From assembly GCF_008831285.2 (NCBI RefSeq), contig NC_045142.1, forward strand, positions 19,719,354 through 19,783,353: a stretch of 64,000 bases of DNA. The letters are read 5' to 3'. Origin of the DNA: Nymphaea colorata. Lineage: Eukaryota; Streptophyta; Magnoliopsida; Nymphaeales; Nymphaeaceae. Below the pieces are notes generated by a model. The model saw only the letters and a list, made by a program, of their open reading frames with translations, made no database searches and was not told where the DNA came from. Both the position numbers and the translations under genes were made by a program. The number at the start of each line of letters is the position of its first letter. Within the stretch, counting starts at the first letter, position 1. Shown piece by piece: positions 22,040-33,350 of the stretch.

Positions 22040-22860
22040 AACTGCGACAATATGTATCTCAACTACAATATTTATTTTACGATAAAAAGACATTTACTAA
22101 GAGACAAATTAATGTGATAACTATAGGAAGGGCTATCTGATAGAGATAACAATAGGTGATAAGTAAATAGACACCAAAAAGGTGATAAATTAACGTAACA
22201 AAACAATGGGATAACAACACGTGTACAATAACGATAGAACATGACAATGACAGGAAGGCCCAGAACAGATACGAGTGAATGAGATGACAATGCGTCTGTC
22301 AAGAAGACAATAAGTAAATAGAGAAGAACTAATGTGATAACAACAGGAAGGGCCATGCAAATGAGATAAAAATGGAATGCGATAAGTAAATGAACACCAA
22401 AAAAGCAAAAAAAGTGACGTAACAAACAATAAGATAACAACGATTGTAAAATAATGAAAGAACACGATACTGAGGAATGGCCGGAATAGATACGAGAAAA
22501 TGAGATAACAACACGTCTAGCAAAAGTCGATAAGTAAATGGAGACAAATTAATATGATAATGACAAGAAGTGCCATGCAAATGAAATAACAATGGAAGGC
22601 GATAATTTAATGGAAACCAAAAAAACAATAACATAACGAAACAATGATATAACAACAAGTGTACAATAGCGATAAAACATGATAACGATGGAAAAGCCCG
22701 AAACGGATACAAGAAAATGAGATAACAACATAGCTGCCAAAGGACAATAAGTAAATGGAAATGAATTAATAAGATAACAACAAAAAGGACCATGCGAATG
22801 AAATAATAAGGGAAGGTGATAAGTAAATGGACACCAAAAAATTGACAAGCACGTTTATAA
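22040..22860 (+). repeat. GATAA-rich satellite, main array, about 3.5 units
   Basis: Equivalent ggcc(c)-gaac anchors fall at about 22258, 22482 and 22698, giving unit lengths of 224 and 216 bp. Each unit contains two half-like segments around gataacgacaggaagggcc, one followed by gaacagatacgag and one by atgcaaatgagataac. GATAAC, GATAAG or GATAAA occurs several times per unit, always on the plus strand. No coding potential is apparent; the long minus-strand open stretches here are by-products of the repeat. Confidence 0.85.
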
Positions 22861-22927
22861 TGTGTTAATTAAAAGAAATGGTTACAAGAACATGATATAA
22901 AACAGAAATGGTTACAAAGACGACCTT

Positions 22928-23829
22928 ATTCAAATTTTAGAACGTCGACTTATTTGAAATAAGTTTCTAATAGATCTTCTAATGCTATTGGTTACATCAG
23001 CATGGGTGAAGCTAGGTTTCTTTCCAAACGTTATCTTCTGCATGTATTTCATCACGAACACAATGTAGTCATAATTGTTTCTTTGTTGTGGACATTTTGT
23101 TGGTAAAGGTTTGTCGTCATCCAACGTTGTGATGCCAAAGACATGTTTGAGGTAACATTTCTGCAAAGAACCAAAACTTATTAAGAAAATATTAAGAAGT
23201 TAACTTAACAATAGTTCAGGTTGAACTGCATACTAGTCTGCAAGGGTCTTCCACAATTTGGTAGTCACCATAGCCTACGCATAGATTATATATCTACACT
23301 AGTTTTTTGTCATTGTGATGGACGTACAACACCGAATGTGTCTTTTCCACCCACACGAAAGGAAATAAAACCTGAAACATATAGGTATTAGACAACAGCC
23401 AGATTAGGATAAAATAGGAGCAAGAGATTTAAGAATATATGAAAGAGAAACAACCATTTCAATGTAAATAGAGAGTATATTGTCCTTAAGTTCCCTAGAA
23501 CGTGTCTTGGACTTGCTGGCTGGTTTTTTGGTAGAACTTGTTTTGGAGTCGCAGGCTCGTTTAATGGATTTACTGACTGGTTTGCCGGGTTTACCGGGTG
23601 GTTTTCTTGCTGGAAGCATCCTCGTTGTTGCAAAGCCAGCCAAACTTGTGGCCTCGATGGTCTTCTTTTCCATCACCATGCAGTCTCTCTTTCTTTCAGC
23701 CTCAGTCTGCCCTAATCTGTCCAAATCTATTTGAAACTGCCTCTTTTGTTGTAGCAAATTGCATCGAAAATATCGTTCCCAACTGTATTGTACGTCATTC
23801 TTGGAGAAACGATATCCATTTATTTTCAA
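22928..23829 (-). pseudogene. Ulp1-like (C48) cysteine protease remnant with lost catalytic Cys
   Basis: Read on the minus strand, the N-terminal part (23829-23404) is open. It contains SWERYFRCNLLQQKRQFQ, then a lysine/proline-rich linker. After a break, 23390-23230 reads VEKTHSVLYVHHNDKK and IYNLCVGYGDYQIV, like the HWVLYV...IYDS region of Ulp1 proteases. 23166-22930 reads CPQQRNNYDYIVFVMKYMQ, where the family has YDCGVFVMKYM: the catalytic Cys-Gly is now Tyr-Ile. The His is retained, and the Asp position reads Asn. Ulp1-like domains are carried by plant MULEs of the KAONASHI type. Several breaks and the missing Cys rule out activity. Confidence 0.75.
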
Positions 23830-23890
23830 AATTTATGTGAACCACCACATTTATATAGTTGTCATATTTATTTGCAAGAACATGTGACTG

Positions 23891-23895
<5 letters not shown>

Positions 23896-23951
<56 letters not shown>

Positions 23952-23993
23952 GTGTGTGTGTAACAACAATATTATCTCATCTGTCATCTAACC

Positions 23994-24047
<54 letters not shown>

Positions 24048-24529
24048 AACAACAACACTATCGCATCTATGATATAACCATATGATTTTCATATGTATAT
24101 GTATAAACAACACAATCTCATCGATGACATACACATATGACTGTCATATATATATGTATCACAAGAACATTATCTCATCAATGATATAACCATATGATTT
24201 TCATATGTATATGTGTAACAGTGCTTATATCATTCTTCGATCATTGAAAACTATATGTTCACATTAGATCTAGAAAACGGCAACCTAATATACGTGTATA
24301 TCCACACCGCACTTATGTGGATGTTTGAGCATCAATAATACTGCTCTTACATATATATATACACATATAGTTTCCATATATGCACGATCGATCAGAGATA
24401 ACGATGCTTATGTCACGCTTCAATCATTGACAAACATAAAATAACAGATTCAGCTATACCAGTTGGTTATCTGAGAGGGAACAACACGCGATATATGTTG
24501 AGTCGTCTATGATATAACCATATGATTGT

Positions 24530-24567
<38 letters not shown>

Positions 24568-24700
24568 ACACAACACCATCTCATCTATGATATATACCTA
24601 TGATTGTCATATATATATATGTGTGTGTAACAACAACACTATCTCATTTATGATATAACCATACGATTTTCATATGTATATGCGTAACAGTGCTTATGTC
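23896..24700. repeat. TA/TG/CA microsatellites and a roughly 60-85-bp minisatellite
   Basis: (TA)n at about 23896-23948 is followed by TG repeats. A second TA then TG run occupies about 23995-24041 and a CA run about 24531-24556. Between them the phrase gtaacaacaacactatctcatc...gatataaccatatgattttcatatgtatat recurs at about 23959, 24046, 24104, 24160, 24494, 24565 and 24627. A longer duplication starts at aacagtgcttat (24214 and 24688) and runs about 65 bp. Confidence 0.85.
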
Positions 24701-24779
24701 ACACTTCGAGCATTGAAAACCAAATGTTCACATTATATCTTAGAAAAATAAGAACCGAATTGACATTTGAGCATAAAAT

Positions 24780-25040
24780 AATGCATTTGGCAATACTAGT
24801 TTGTTATTTGAGAGGGAACAACACACGATGTGTGTTGTCGCCTGTTGTTTCTAATACCCATTTGGCTGTATTAAATGAACGAACTTGATAAAGCACAATA
24901 CACAATGCCCAAGCAACATTCCTCTGCACTATCGTGTGTTCATCAACAAGACAAAAATGAAAACATACCACTATGATATGTACTGTCGCATGCAGATGCA
25001 TTAAATGTGGCATGCCGAGAACAATTTGGACTATGTTCAT
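24780..25040 (+). repeat. About 280-bp module, copy 2 of 3
   Basis: The landmarks appear in the same order as at 21725: ttgttatttgagagggaacaac, cgcctgttgtttct, catttggctg, gcaacattcctctgcactatc and gatatgtactgtcgcatgca. Confidence 0.75.
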
Positions 25041-25445
25041 AAATGCAAAAGATGATAAGTAAATGGACGCCAAAAATATGAGAGAATAAGATAACAACGC
25101 GTCTACCAAAAAAGTAATAAGTAAGTGGAGATGAATTAATGCGATAACGACAAGAAGGCCATGCAAATGAGATAACAACGAAATGCAATAAGTAAATTGA
25201 TATAAAACAATGTGAGACATTAACATAACAAAATAATGAGAGAACAACAAGTGTACAATAACGATAAAATGTGATAACGACAGGAAGGGCCGAAACAGAT
25301 ATCAGAGAATGAGATAACAAAGCATCTACCAAAAGACAATATGCAAACAAAGATGAATTAATGCGACAATGACAAAAAGGGACATGCAAATCAGATAACA
25401 ATGGAAGATGATAAGTAAGTTAACACCAAAAATGCAATAAGTGTG
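25041..25445 (+). repeat. GATAA-rich satellite, last block
   Basis: About two units, with gcgataacgacaagaaggcc at about 25140 and gtgataacgacaggaaggg at about 25270. They have the same order and orientation as the arrays at 21190-22860. Confidence 0.8.
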
Positions 25446-25704
25446 TTTTCAAATGAAATAACATTGCATTTACGAGAGAATGAAATAATATTAACTTTTT
25501 ATCGATCATTCTTATGAACAAAAGAATATTGTTTGTAGTCTATCAAAAAAATAGGATTGAAATAATAAGACTATTCTTGATCATGTCGTGATAGGATTCA
25601 TTTTACAATACAGTATAATAAAATAATGTTTACAAGGATGCAATAAATACTTGAAAAAAATGAAAATGCTTTTTTACTGCTTATCAGTTGTTTATCCCAC
25701 ATGC
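25446..25704 (+). repeat. Flanking repeat of the Ulp1 remnant, left copy
   Basis: About 25460-25600 (gcatttacgagagaatgaaataatatt, ttatcgatcattcttatgaac, agaatattgttt, atcatg.cgtgatagg) matches about 28398-28532 in direct orientation. The two copies bracket the plus-strand Ulp1 remnant and the second satellite. Confidence 0.75.
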
Positions 25705-25990
25705 ATTCGGCTATACCAGTTGGTTATCTAAGCTGAGAAGGAACTGCATGCGATATGTATTATCGCCTGCTATTTCTAGCACCCATTCAGTTGCATTTAA
25801 TTAAGCTGTCAATTGTTGCTACTGCATTAAATGAACACAGGCAATAACACAACAATCAACGCCTGAGCAACATTCCTCTGCACTATCACCTGTTTATCAA
25901 TAGTACAAAACATGGAAACATACCACTTCAATATGTATTGTCGCATGCATATGCATTAAATGTGGCACAATGAGAACAATTTAGAGTAAT
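25705..25990 (+). repeat. About 280-bp module, copy 3 of 3
   Basis: Contains ataccagttggttatc, atcgcctgctatttctagc, cccattcagttgcattta, gcaacattcctctgcactatc and tatgtattgtcgcatgcat, as in the other two copies. Confidence 0.75.
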
Positions 25991-26032
25991 TCATAAACAT
26001 ATGAAAGGCAGTGGTTAATATCCCATTTCAGC

Positions 26033-26762
26033 AGGTGATGACAATGAAGACAGAGAAACGTAATTTGTTCAGTGATGATACACATAGGTTTGTTCATGAG
26101 CTCAGCCCAAAGGAATGGATTAGCGATATGGTAGGTAGATCATTTATATAGTTTGTCTTCTCCTCACAGGTTTTGCAAGATGCAATGGAATTAATGCAAC
26201 AAAACTTGCAAATGAAATCATTGCATTCTCAATCATGCTGTCACGGTAGTTTAGTTTTTTGAAATAGATGTATAGCTTGCTCGACCTATGACACTTTTTA
26301 TGTTCTTCTATTATACTGTACAGAGTGCAGTCCATTGAAAGCGCTTTGGTTGTGGTTTCATGCATGCCAAAGTTATGCTTCTGGACCCTTTACTAAACTC
26401 GTTTGAAGTGGTTCTACTTCCAACCTTGTTGGAAGAGTGCCATCATTGGGTATTATATGTTTTTGACATGCAGAACAAAGCTTGCTTATACTACAACTTA
26501 ATACAAATGCATGGACTAGTACCGCATGATTTGCAGTTCATGAAAGAATTCTTACAGAGTTAGTGCAGAATCAACATGATTCAGTGGTGCTTTTTTCATA
26601 GAAAAGAAGCTCCCTTCCAAAACAACTGCTACGATTGTGGTGTTTTCTTCATCAAATACACAAAAGCAATTTACAATGGCAGCAATCCTACTTTTTCACA
26701 GCATAGTATACCACATCTTAGAAATCAGCTATGTGACGACTTGGTGGAGTATGTTACATAAT
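26033..26762 (+). pseudogene. Ulp1-like (C48) cysteine protease remnant
   Basis: The reading begins with a block like ELSPKEWISDMVGRSF. The catalytic part runs in frame 2 from 26360: HHWVLYVFDMQNK holds the His, YYNL stands where the family has YDSL (Asp to Asn), and FQNNCYDCGVFFIKY carries the Gln and catalytic Cys. A single in-frame TAG at 26561-26563 separates the two halves. Upstream, 26130-26350 is frameshifted. Such domains cleave SUMO-like conjugates in eukaryotes and are also carried by plant MULEs. With the FAR1-type transposase 5 kb upstream it probably belonged to one MULE-like element. It is inactive because of the stop and the Asp loss. Confidence 0.82.
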
Positions 26763-26869
26763 CTGCTGCACTAAGAAGGCGAAACCAAATGAAGAAGAAG
26801 AAAACAAAAACATATTGTGATAATAAATGGTAGGATTGTTGTACGAGAGAAAACAAATTGCGATAACAT

Positions 26870-28395
26870 AAGTGCAGGATTCATTATTCGATACACTCAA
26901 GTAAAACCATGTTTATAAGAATGTGATAAGCACTCAAAAAAATTTAAATACAACAACGACAATGGTATGGACTCGTTTTACGATAAAAAGGACATACTAA
27001 GAGGTGATAACCACTATGACAAAACAAATTGTGATAACATAACTGTAGGATTCGTTATACAGTACAGTCAAGTAAAATCGTGTTTACAAGGATGCGATAA
27101 ACACTAAAGAAAAAATAAATGCAACAACAACAATGGTATGAACTTGTTTTACGATAAAAATGATCTTATTAGGAGGCGATAACCACTTGGACAAAGAAAA
27201 TTGCAATAAAGCAACTACAGGATTTGTTATACGTTACACTAAAGTAAAATCGTGTTTATAAGAATGCGATAAGCACTCAAAAATAATTAAATGCAACAAT
27301 GAAAATGGCATGGTTTGTTTTATGATAAAAAAAGGTGTTTACTAAGAGGCAAAAAGAATTGCAATAATACAACTGTAGGATTCGTTATAGTTAAATCATG
27401 TTTATAAGGATGCAATAAGCTCTTGAAAAAATTAAATATGATAATGGCACTGTATGTGCTCTTTTTACGATAAAAAAGGCACTTACTACGAGGATGCAAT
27501 AAGCACTTGAAAAAATTTAATATGACAACGACCACTAGTACGGACTTGTTTTATGATAAAAAGGCACTTACTAAAAAAGTGGTAAAGAGTTAGACAAAAC
27601 AAATTGTGATAATGAAATTACAAGATTTGTTATACGATCCACTTAACTAAAGTTGTGTTTATAAGGACACGATAAGCACTTGAAAAAATTAAATGCAACA
27701 ACGACAATGGTATGAACTTGTTTAACAATAAAAAGGCACTTACTACGAGTCGATAAACATTCGGACCAAAACATTATGATAATGCAACTGCAGAATTCAT
27801 TATACGCTCAAGTAAAATTATGTTTATAAAGACACGATAAGTACTTAAAAAAATTAAATACAACAACAACAATGGTATGGACTGGCTTTACAATAAAATT
27901 CAGTTAGTGTGAAGATGCGATAAGCACTCGAAAAACTTTAATGTGACAACGACACTCGTATGTTCTTGTTTTACAATAAAAAAAATGTTTACTAAAAGGC
28001 TATAAGCAGTCAAACAAAACAAATTGCAATAACAAAACTGCAAGATTCATTTTACAATATACTCAACTAAAATCGTGTTTATAAGGACACAATAAACACT
28101 AAAAAAAAATTAAATCTGACAACAACAATGATATGGACGTGTTTAGCAATAAAAAGGTGCTTATTAAGAGGCAATAAACACTCGGATAAAAAAAAATTGC
28201 GATAATGCAACTGCAGAATTCATAATGTGATAGACTCAAGTAAAATCATGTTTATAATAACACAATAAGCACTAGAAAAAATTAAATGCGACAACGACAA
28301 TGCATGGACTGGTTTTACGATAAAGAGGCTCATACTCGAAGGATGCGATAAGCACTCAAAAAACATAGATTGCAATAATGCAACTCCAGGATTCA
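26870..28395 (+). repeat. Second satellite, about 165-170-bp unit, roughly 9-11 copies
   Basis: The phrase gtaaaatcgtgtttataaggatgcgataagcac recurs (with changes) at about 26901, 27070, 27241, 27390, 27646, 27809, 28064 and 28229. Truncated half-copies start at about 27488, 27905 and 28332. Full-unit spacing is 155-170 bp. Each unit also holds caacaacgacaatggtatgg, ttttacgataaaaaggc and aactgcaggattcattatacg. It shares no long stretch with the first satellite but has the same plus-strand GATAA words. Confidence 0.85.
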
Positions 28396-28540
28396 TGTTA
28401 ACAATGCATTTACGAAGAATGAAATAATATTGACTTCTTATCGGTCATTCTTATGAACAAAACAATATTGTTTATAATCAACTAAAAAATTAGGATTCCA
28501 AAAAAAGATTATTCTCCATCATGCCGTGATAGGAACTTCT
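28396..28540 (+). repeat. Flanking repeat of the Ulp1 remnant, right copy
   Basis: Direct repeat of about 25460-25600; see the left copy. It ends at cgtgatagg at about 28532. Confidence 0.75.
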
Positions 28541-29265
28541 TCAACTTAGAAATTTTTTGAGTCAAATCACCAACATGATCAATTAGCAAGTTTATCGTTA
28601 TGACCAATCTCTCTTCCATTGGGTGGTTAGGATGTTGGGTTGCAATCTCTGCATGGTCCTGGCATACTTTACTGTGGATGTCGCACTAAGCAGCATCCTC
28701 CGCTCGAGATGATGATGATGTTGTTGTTGCGGATGGTGAGCCAATTTGGCACACATCTAAACAGATTTCATGTACTCGAGAATAAACTACATCCAAATAT
28801 TGCTCGTGGTACCTTGGTGCAAAACCCTCGCTGTCGTAAACAACAACAACTTCACAACCATGATACCAGTTATGGAGCACTTTCTGAAACAAAAGTTGCC
28901 AATCAACTCCAACCCTAAAAGCACTCTTGTTCCTTAGTCTCTTGTAGGAATAGGGTGGTTGCAGAATCGACTGGCGAAGATTATGCTGCAAAGTGACTCG
29001 GCTTCAATGTTGTATATCTATTTCGTTCATTATTCGCATCTCCAAAATTTTTTTGGTTTTTGAAGTGCTTGAGAAAAATGATGTTTTGTTTTGAAATGAG
29101 AGAGAAAAGGACTTGCCTGTTGGTACGAGGATTGAGCGTTCCTAGCACCTATACCAGGGGTAATAAATCCAAGGACTATGTTTATTCTATATTTCATTTT
29201 GGCTTAAACATCTTTTGTATTCTAAATATGGTGTTGTGTTCGAGAAAATGTTGAAGATTTTCATA
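28541..29265. other. Unrecognised sequence downstream of the MULE-like complex
   Basis: Both strands have short open stretches at 28640-28990 with no family I recognise. It may be the decayed edge of the element. Confidence 0.3.
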
Positions 29266-29269
29266 AAAA

Positions 29270-29515
29270 TGAGGGGCCTGCGCAAGCGGCGCTGTTGTGT
29301 CTGGCGTATTGCTACCACGCAATAATGTGTACCATCATGATCCATTATAGCACGCATGAGTGAGCACGCGACGCACGCAATCACAACGCGTGACAGCACA
29401 CGCGAAGCGTCACCCCATTGCGACAGGCGATAGCTCGTGCAAGCTCCACACGATGCAAGATAGCGTGCTGGCGTGGGCTCGCATTTGCGAGTGACGCCAC
29501 GCGGTTTTTGTCTTA
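29270..29515. other. CpG-rich patch
   Basis: About 245 bp dense in CG dinucleotides (gcgacgcacgc, cacaacgcgtgac, acgcgaagcgtc, gacgccacgcgg) inside very AT-rich DNA. It has no identifiable coding product. It is probably a transposon end or a recent insert. Confidence 0.5.
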
Positions 29516-30733
29516 AAAAAAACATAAACAAAATGAATAAAAAAAGGGTCGTTCATATAACGAGCATAACCCCTTTTTTATTTAAAATGTAAAAAGAATG
29601 TTTTTGTTACAAATGGGTGGCTGACTCCATTTTGAGTCACTTTGAGCTCTTTTTAAACCCGAATCGGGTTCAGTTGGTCACCGACGCATTCTAGTGAGTG
29701 GATTTAAGCTCAAAAACACAATTTGGCGCAAGAACAACACATAAAACAAAGGAGAGGTCCATGCACATGCGCATGACACTCAATAGCATTAAATTTTAGA
29801 TTTTGAGTATGAAATGCTTGATTTGGATTTGGACTATTGTTTTGGATCCAAGAATTGGTTTTTGGATTTGAATATCACATCTAAATTTGGAATTTGAATT
29901 TGAATTTTGTGATTGTGTTTGTGTTCAGACATAGGTTTAGAAATTCATTTGGATCGAATTGTCGTGAATTTGTTTTGGGTCTAGGATTGGCTAGGAGTTT
30001 AAAAATTTAAATCCAAATAATTGAGAATTTTGTTTGGGTGAAAATAAAATACAACCCTTTTGGAAAAATTTNNNNNNNNNNNNNNNNNNNNNNNNNNNNN
30101 NNNNNNNNNNNNNNNNNNNNNNNNNNNNNNNNNNNNNNNNNNNNNNNNNNNNNNNNNNNNNNNNNNNNNNNAATAAGGTCAAGAGACTAGTTTGGGTTCA
30201 GAGGATACATCTAATGAAGAATCATGCAAGAGGAAAAATAAACTTTTATTGAAAGAAGAAGCTTGAGGAGGGTTTCCCAACATCCCTACATTTCATGGGG
30301 AAAAGATAGAACACCAAAACAATAACAAATTTGACTTAGGCCCCTACATTCCTTTCATGATTGGATGACAAATTCTTGAGGAGCTCAGGTTTCTCTCATC
30401 CACTAGTATTTTCTTACCGATACAACCCTAAATGATGTGTTTTAGTGGGATGCAATATTCAGTATTATGGCTGAGAGCACAATGAAATTTATAGAACTGA
30501 TCTCTTCTTTTCCCCTTCATCTCTGTGGGATCTGATGCACATGAAAAGAAATTCTAAGATCTCTTCTCTCTTATGCTCCAATGGAGTAAACTTTCAGTCA
30601 TGCATTCAGCTTGGATTATTGTCATTGTTTGATTTAAATGATGGTGCTTTATCCTTCTTGTTCTCTTTCTTGTTTCTTCCCCATTACTTGCTAATTTCTT
30701 GTTTCTTCCCTATTACTTGCTAACCTGGTTGAG
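29516..30733. other. Intergenic DNA around the assembly gap
   Basis: AT-rich, with (T)TTGAATTTG-type degenerate repeats near 29790-29960. No gene recognised. Contiguity across the gap is unproven. Confidence 0.4.
30072..30171. other. Assembly gap (100 N)
   Basis: Exactly 100 N, a conventional unknown-size scaffold gap. The relationship of sequence left and right of it depends on the scaffolding. Confidence 0.99.
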
Positions 30734-31620
30734 CTGTGCATTGGAGGTAGAGCTTTTGGCGACAAAGAGGGCATGGACTTTTGTTTTTCTTGGTTTTCAG
30801 TGGTCCTCTTTCTTGTTGCTATTGCTTCTTTGACCCACATTTAACCAGAGATAACCATTTTTTGACCCACATTTAACCGGAGATCACCATTTTTCATGGT
30901 TGTCTCAATACACTCTTTTTGGTCGAATCATAAAAATTATTATACTCATGTTGTACGAAATGATGGTGGATGTGGTCATGGAAACCCTAAGGATCATGGT
31001 TATCTTTTGACATCGGGGTGTGGAGCCTTAGACTAGACCGCCATCATTGAATATACTTTCTAGTCAATTCTCCAAGCTCATGGAAGAGGTTTATAAAAGT
31101 TTCGATGGTCGGTACCACGGAAAGATTAGGCTCCAATTTCTCGATGACTGTGCATTGGAGGTAGAGCTTTTGGTGACAAAGAGGGCATGGACTTTGTTTT
31201 TCTTGGTTTTCAGTGGCCCTCTTTCTTGTTGCTATTGCTTCTTTGACCCACATCTAACCGGAGATAACCATTTTTCATGGTTGTCCCAATACACTCTTTT
31301 TGGTCGAATCATAAAAATTATTGTACTCATGTTGTACGAAATGATGGTGGATGTGCTCATGGAAACCCTAAGGATCATGGTTATTTTTTGACATCAGGGT
31401 GTGGAGCCTTAGACTAGACAGCCATCATTGAATATACTTTCTAGTCAATTCTCCAAGCTCATGGAAGAGGTTTATAAAGGTGTCGATGGTCGGTACCACG
31501 GAAAGATTAGGCTCCAATTTCTCGATGAAGGCATTGACCACCTCATCAAAATCCCACATTTGGGTAGGGCCAATGGTTTTTAAGTAGCATAGTGCAGCCT
31601 CACCTTCCTAGCTTCGAGAG
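30734..31620 (-). pseudogene. Ty3-type retrotransposon gag remnant, tandemly duplicated
   Basis: On the minus strand, about 31600-31430 reads EGEAALCYLKTIGPTQMWDFDE, then FIEKLEPNLSVVPTI and FHELGELTRKYIQ, a stop, and WRSSL. This matches the retrotransposon gag pattern of plant Ty3 elements (xGAALxWYxxL, W.xL..AFxxxY..N..V.P, FREYAQRWR). Further on, EMITMILR-like text corresponds to the E(M/L)I.MFxxTL block. 30734-31147 and 31148-31528 are direct copies in register (period 414 bp). Copy 1 has an extra ~34-bp internal duplication of tgacccacatttaacc. Stops and shifts abound. Confidence 0.6.
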
Positions 31621-31759
31621 AGAGAGTGTCCAGTCCAAGAAGGTGCTCTATATGGAGAAGATATATCTTGTAAGAAAAAGATGACTAAGAAGATTGATTA
31701 TATATAATATATATATATATATATCGTGTAGAAACGGGTTTTTAAAACAGGTTATACGT

Positions 31760-32330
31760 AAACAAATTGTGTATATGGGTACATAATGACCAAAATATCC
31801 CTGTTTATAGTAGAAAAAGAACATTTTAAAAGGGTAAAAAAAGGTTATGAAAAAATTAAAAAGTGTAAAATAGACATAGTATGCCATTAAAAATTCAGAA
31901 ATAATCCAACCTTCATCTTTTTTCCTATGATACTGTATACTTGTGGGATCCACAGAAGTGTGCAGCAGCTCGATCTCATATCTCATATCGGGCATTGACC
32001 AGTTCACAGATTCAAGTGGCCGAAGAAGATGAAAGAGGAGAGGGGGTTGGTGGAGGAGGAGAAACTGCACTTTAGCCACCAGCGTTGTCATGGGATGTTG
32101 CTCTCGATTTCTTCAATCGATGCGGCTTGAGTTTTTGACACTGATGGTCAAATGGCGAAGCTCTCTCTAAAGAACGTAGGTGACCTTAGACTAATTTCTT
32201 GCTTAGGTGGGCATTGAGATCATTTTAATGACGTACGTGGAGGGCTATATATCTATATGATCCAATATATTTCATGCCTAAGGTGTGATTTGTACAGGTG
32301 AAAAGTGAAAACTGGAAGGAAAGCACCTCT
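31760..32330 (+). repeat. Dispersed repeat R1, copy 1
   Basis: Shared text with 61830-62320 includes acattttaaaag, gagaaactgcactttggccacca, attgtcatgggat, ctaatttcttgctta, gtggagggctata, gatccaatatatt and gtgaaaactgga. A short third copy lies at about 50668-50790. Class unknown; no terminal repeats or coding sequence seen. Confidence 0.75.
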
Positions 32331-33306
32331 AACATCACAAAGACCCATCTAAATATGCTTTCTATATCAAAATTTTATCCCTCTATACATATCATTCTTG
32401 CAGCCAAAACAATACCAAAAGTCAATTTTTCATTATAACTCGCGACCTTTGAAAGTTGATCAAACAAACTGATGGTCGCTAACATCATCCCTAAGAACTG
32501 ATCGCCTTCTAACCAATACTTCCGGCTCAAACCGGACGGTTGCTTTAATGCCCACATTTTTCTTTTCTTTTCTTTATTATCACAAAAATTTTAATAAGAG
32601 TATAGGCTATAATTGGTAGATTCAATAACTGATAAAAATAGTTGAAACTGTGAACTATATCATAAAGGGGCAGCCATGGAAAGAAATGAATGGGTTACCA
32701 AATATATACCTTGGTAGAAGTGGTAACTGAAAATATTAAAAAGAAACTAAAGATGATTGAGGGCAGCTGAGAAGCCTTCCTGAGAAAATTATTTGGGGGT
32801 GTTGCTCGCCATGTATTGGCCTTATTTAACCCCATACCTCAGGTTCCCATTTGCCGCAGCCATAGGGGGAAGGGTTCCAGCTGTTAGAAATTATGAAAAA
32901 GTTAAAGCTAACCCTTGTTTTCCTGCATCTTGGGGTGAAGATCAAGAGCAAAGAGGCACTGGTCCACGTGACTGTTATCCGCAGCTTGGGGGATCAAGAA
33001 GCCAAGGAGCTAGGGTGCTGACAGTAAAAAATCAGGGGCTGTACAGTTAGAGAGACCCTGGTAAGTGTTATATAGTTCTTTATAAATAATCTATGTATGT
33101 AGGTACATATGTATATTATAAAGCAAGGAGAATTCTACTTGGTGGAGCTGAAATTATACATGTAGATGATGTTTTGCAAGGAATCGTACCACACTACCTG
33201 GAACAGTAGCCTTCTTGGCGGACTGAATTGATTGCAGCATAGAGCAATAAGGTATGGGAATACTTAGCTATGAGTGCAGCATGTAGCCTTGTACCTTTGT
33301 TGCTTG

Positions 33307-33350
<44 letters not shown>

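Noticed and set aside
21147-22848. Long minus-strand open stretches rich in Leu, Ile, Phe, Ser and Tyr that look like membrane proteins
   Set aside because: They are reverse readings of the GATAA satellite; the same peptide recurs with the repeat period and has no independent coding signal.
21190-28395. CRISPR-like reading of the tandem arrays
   Set aside because: This is plant DNA. The units are contiguous satellites without a constant short repeat and unique spacers.
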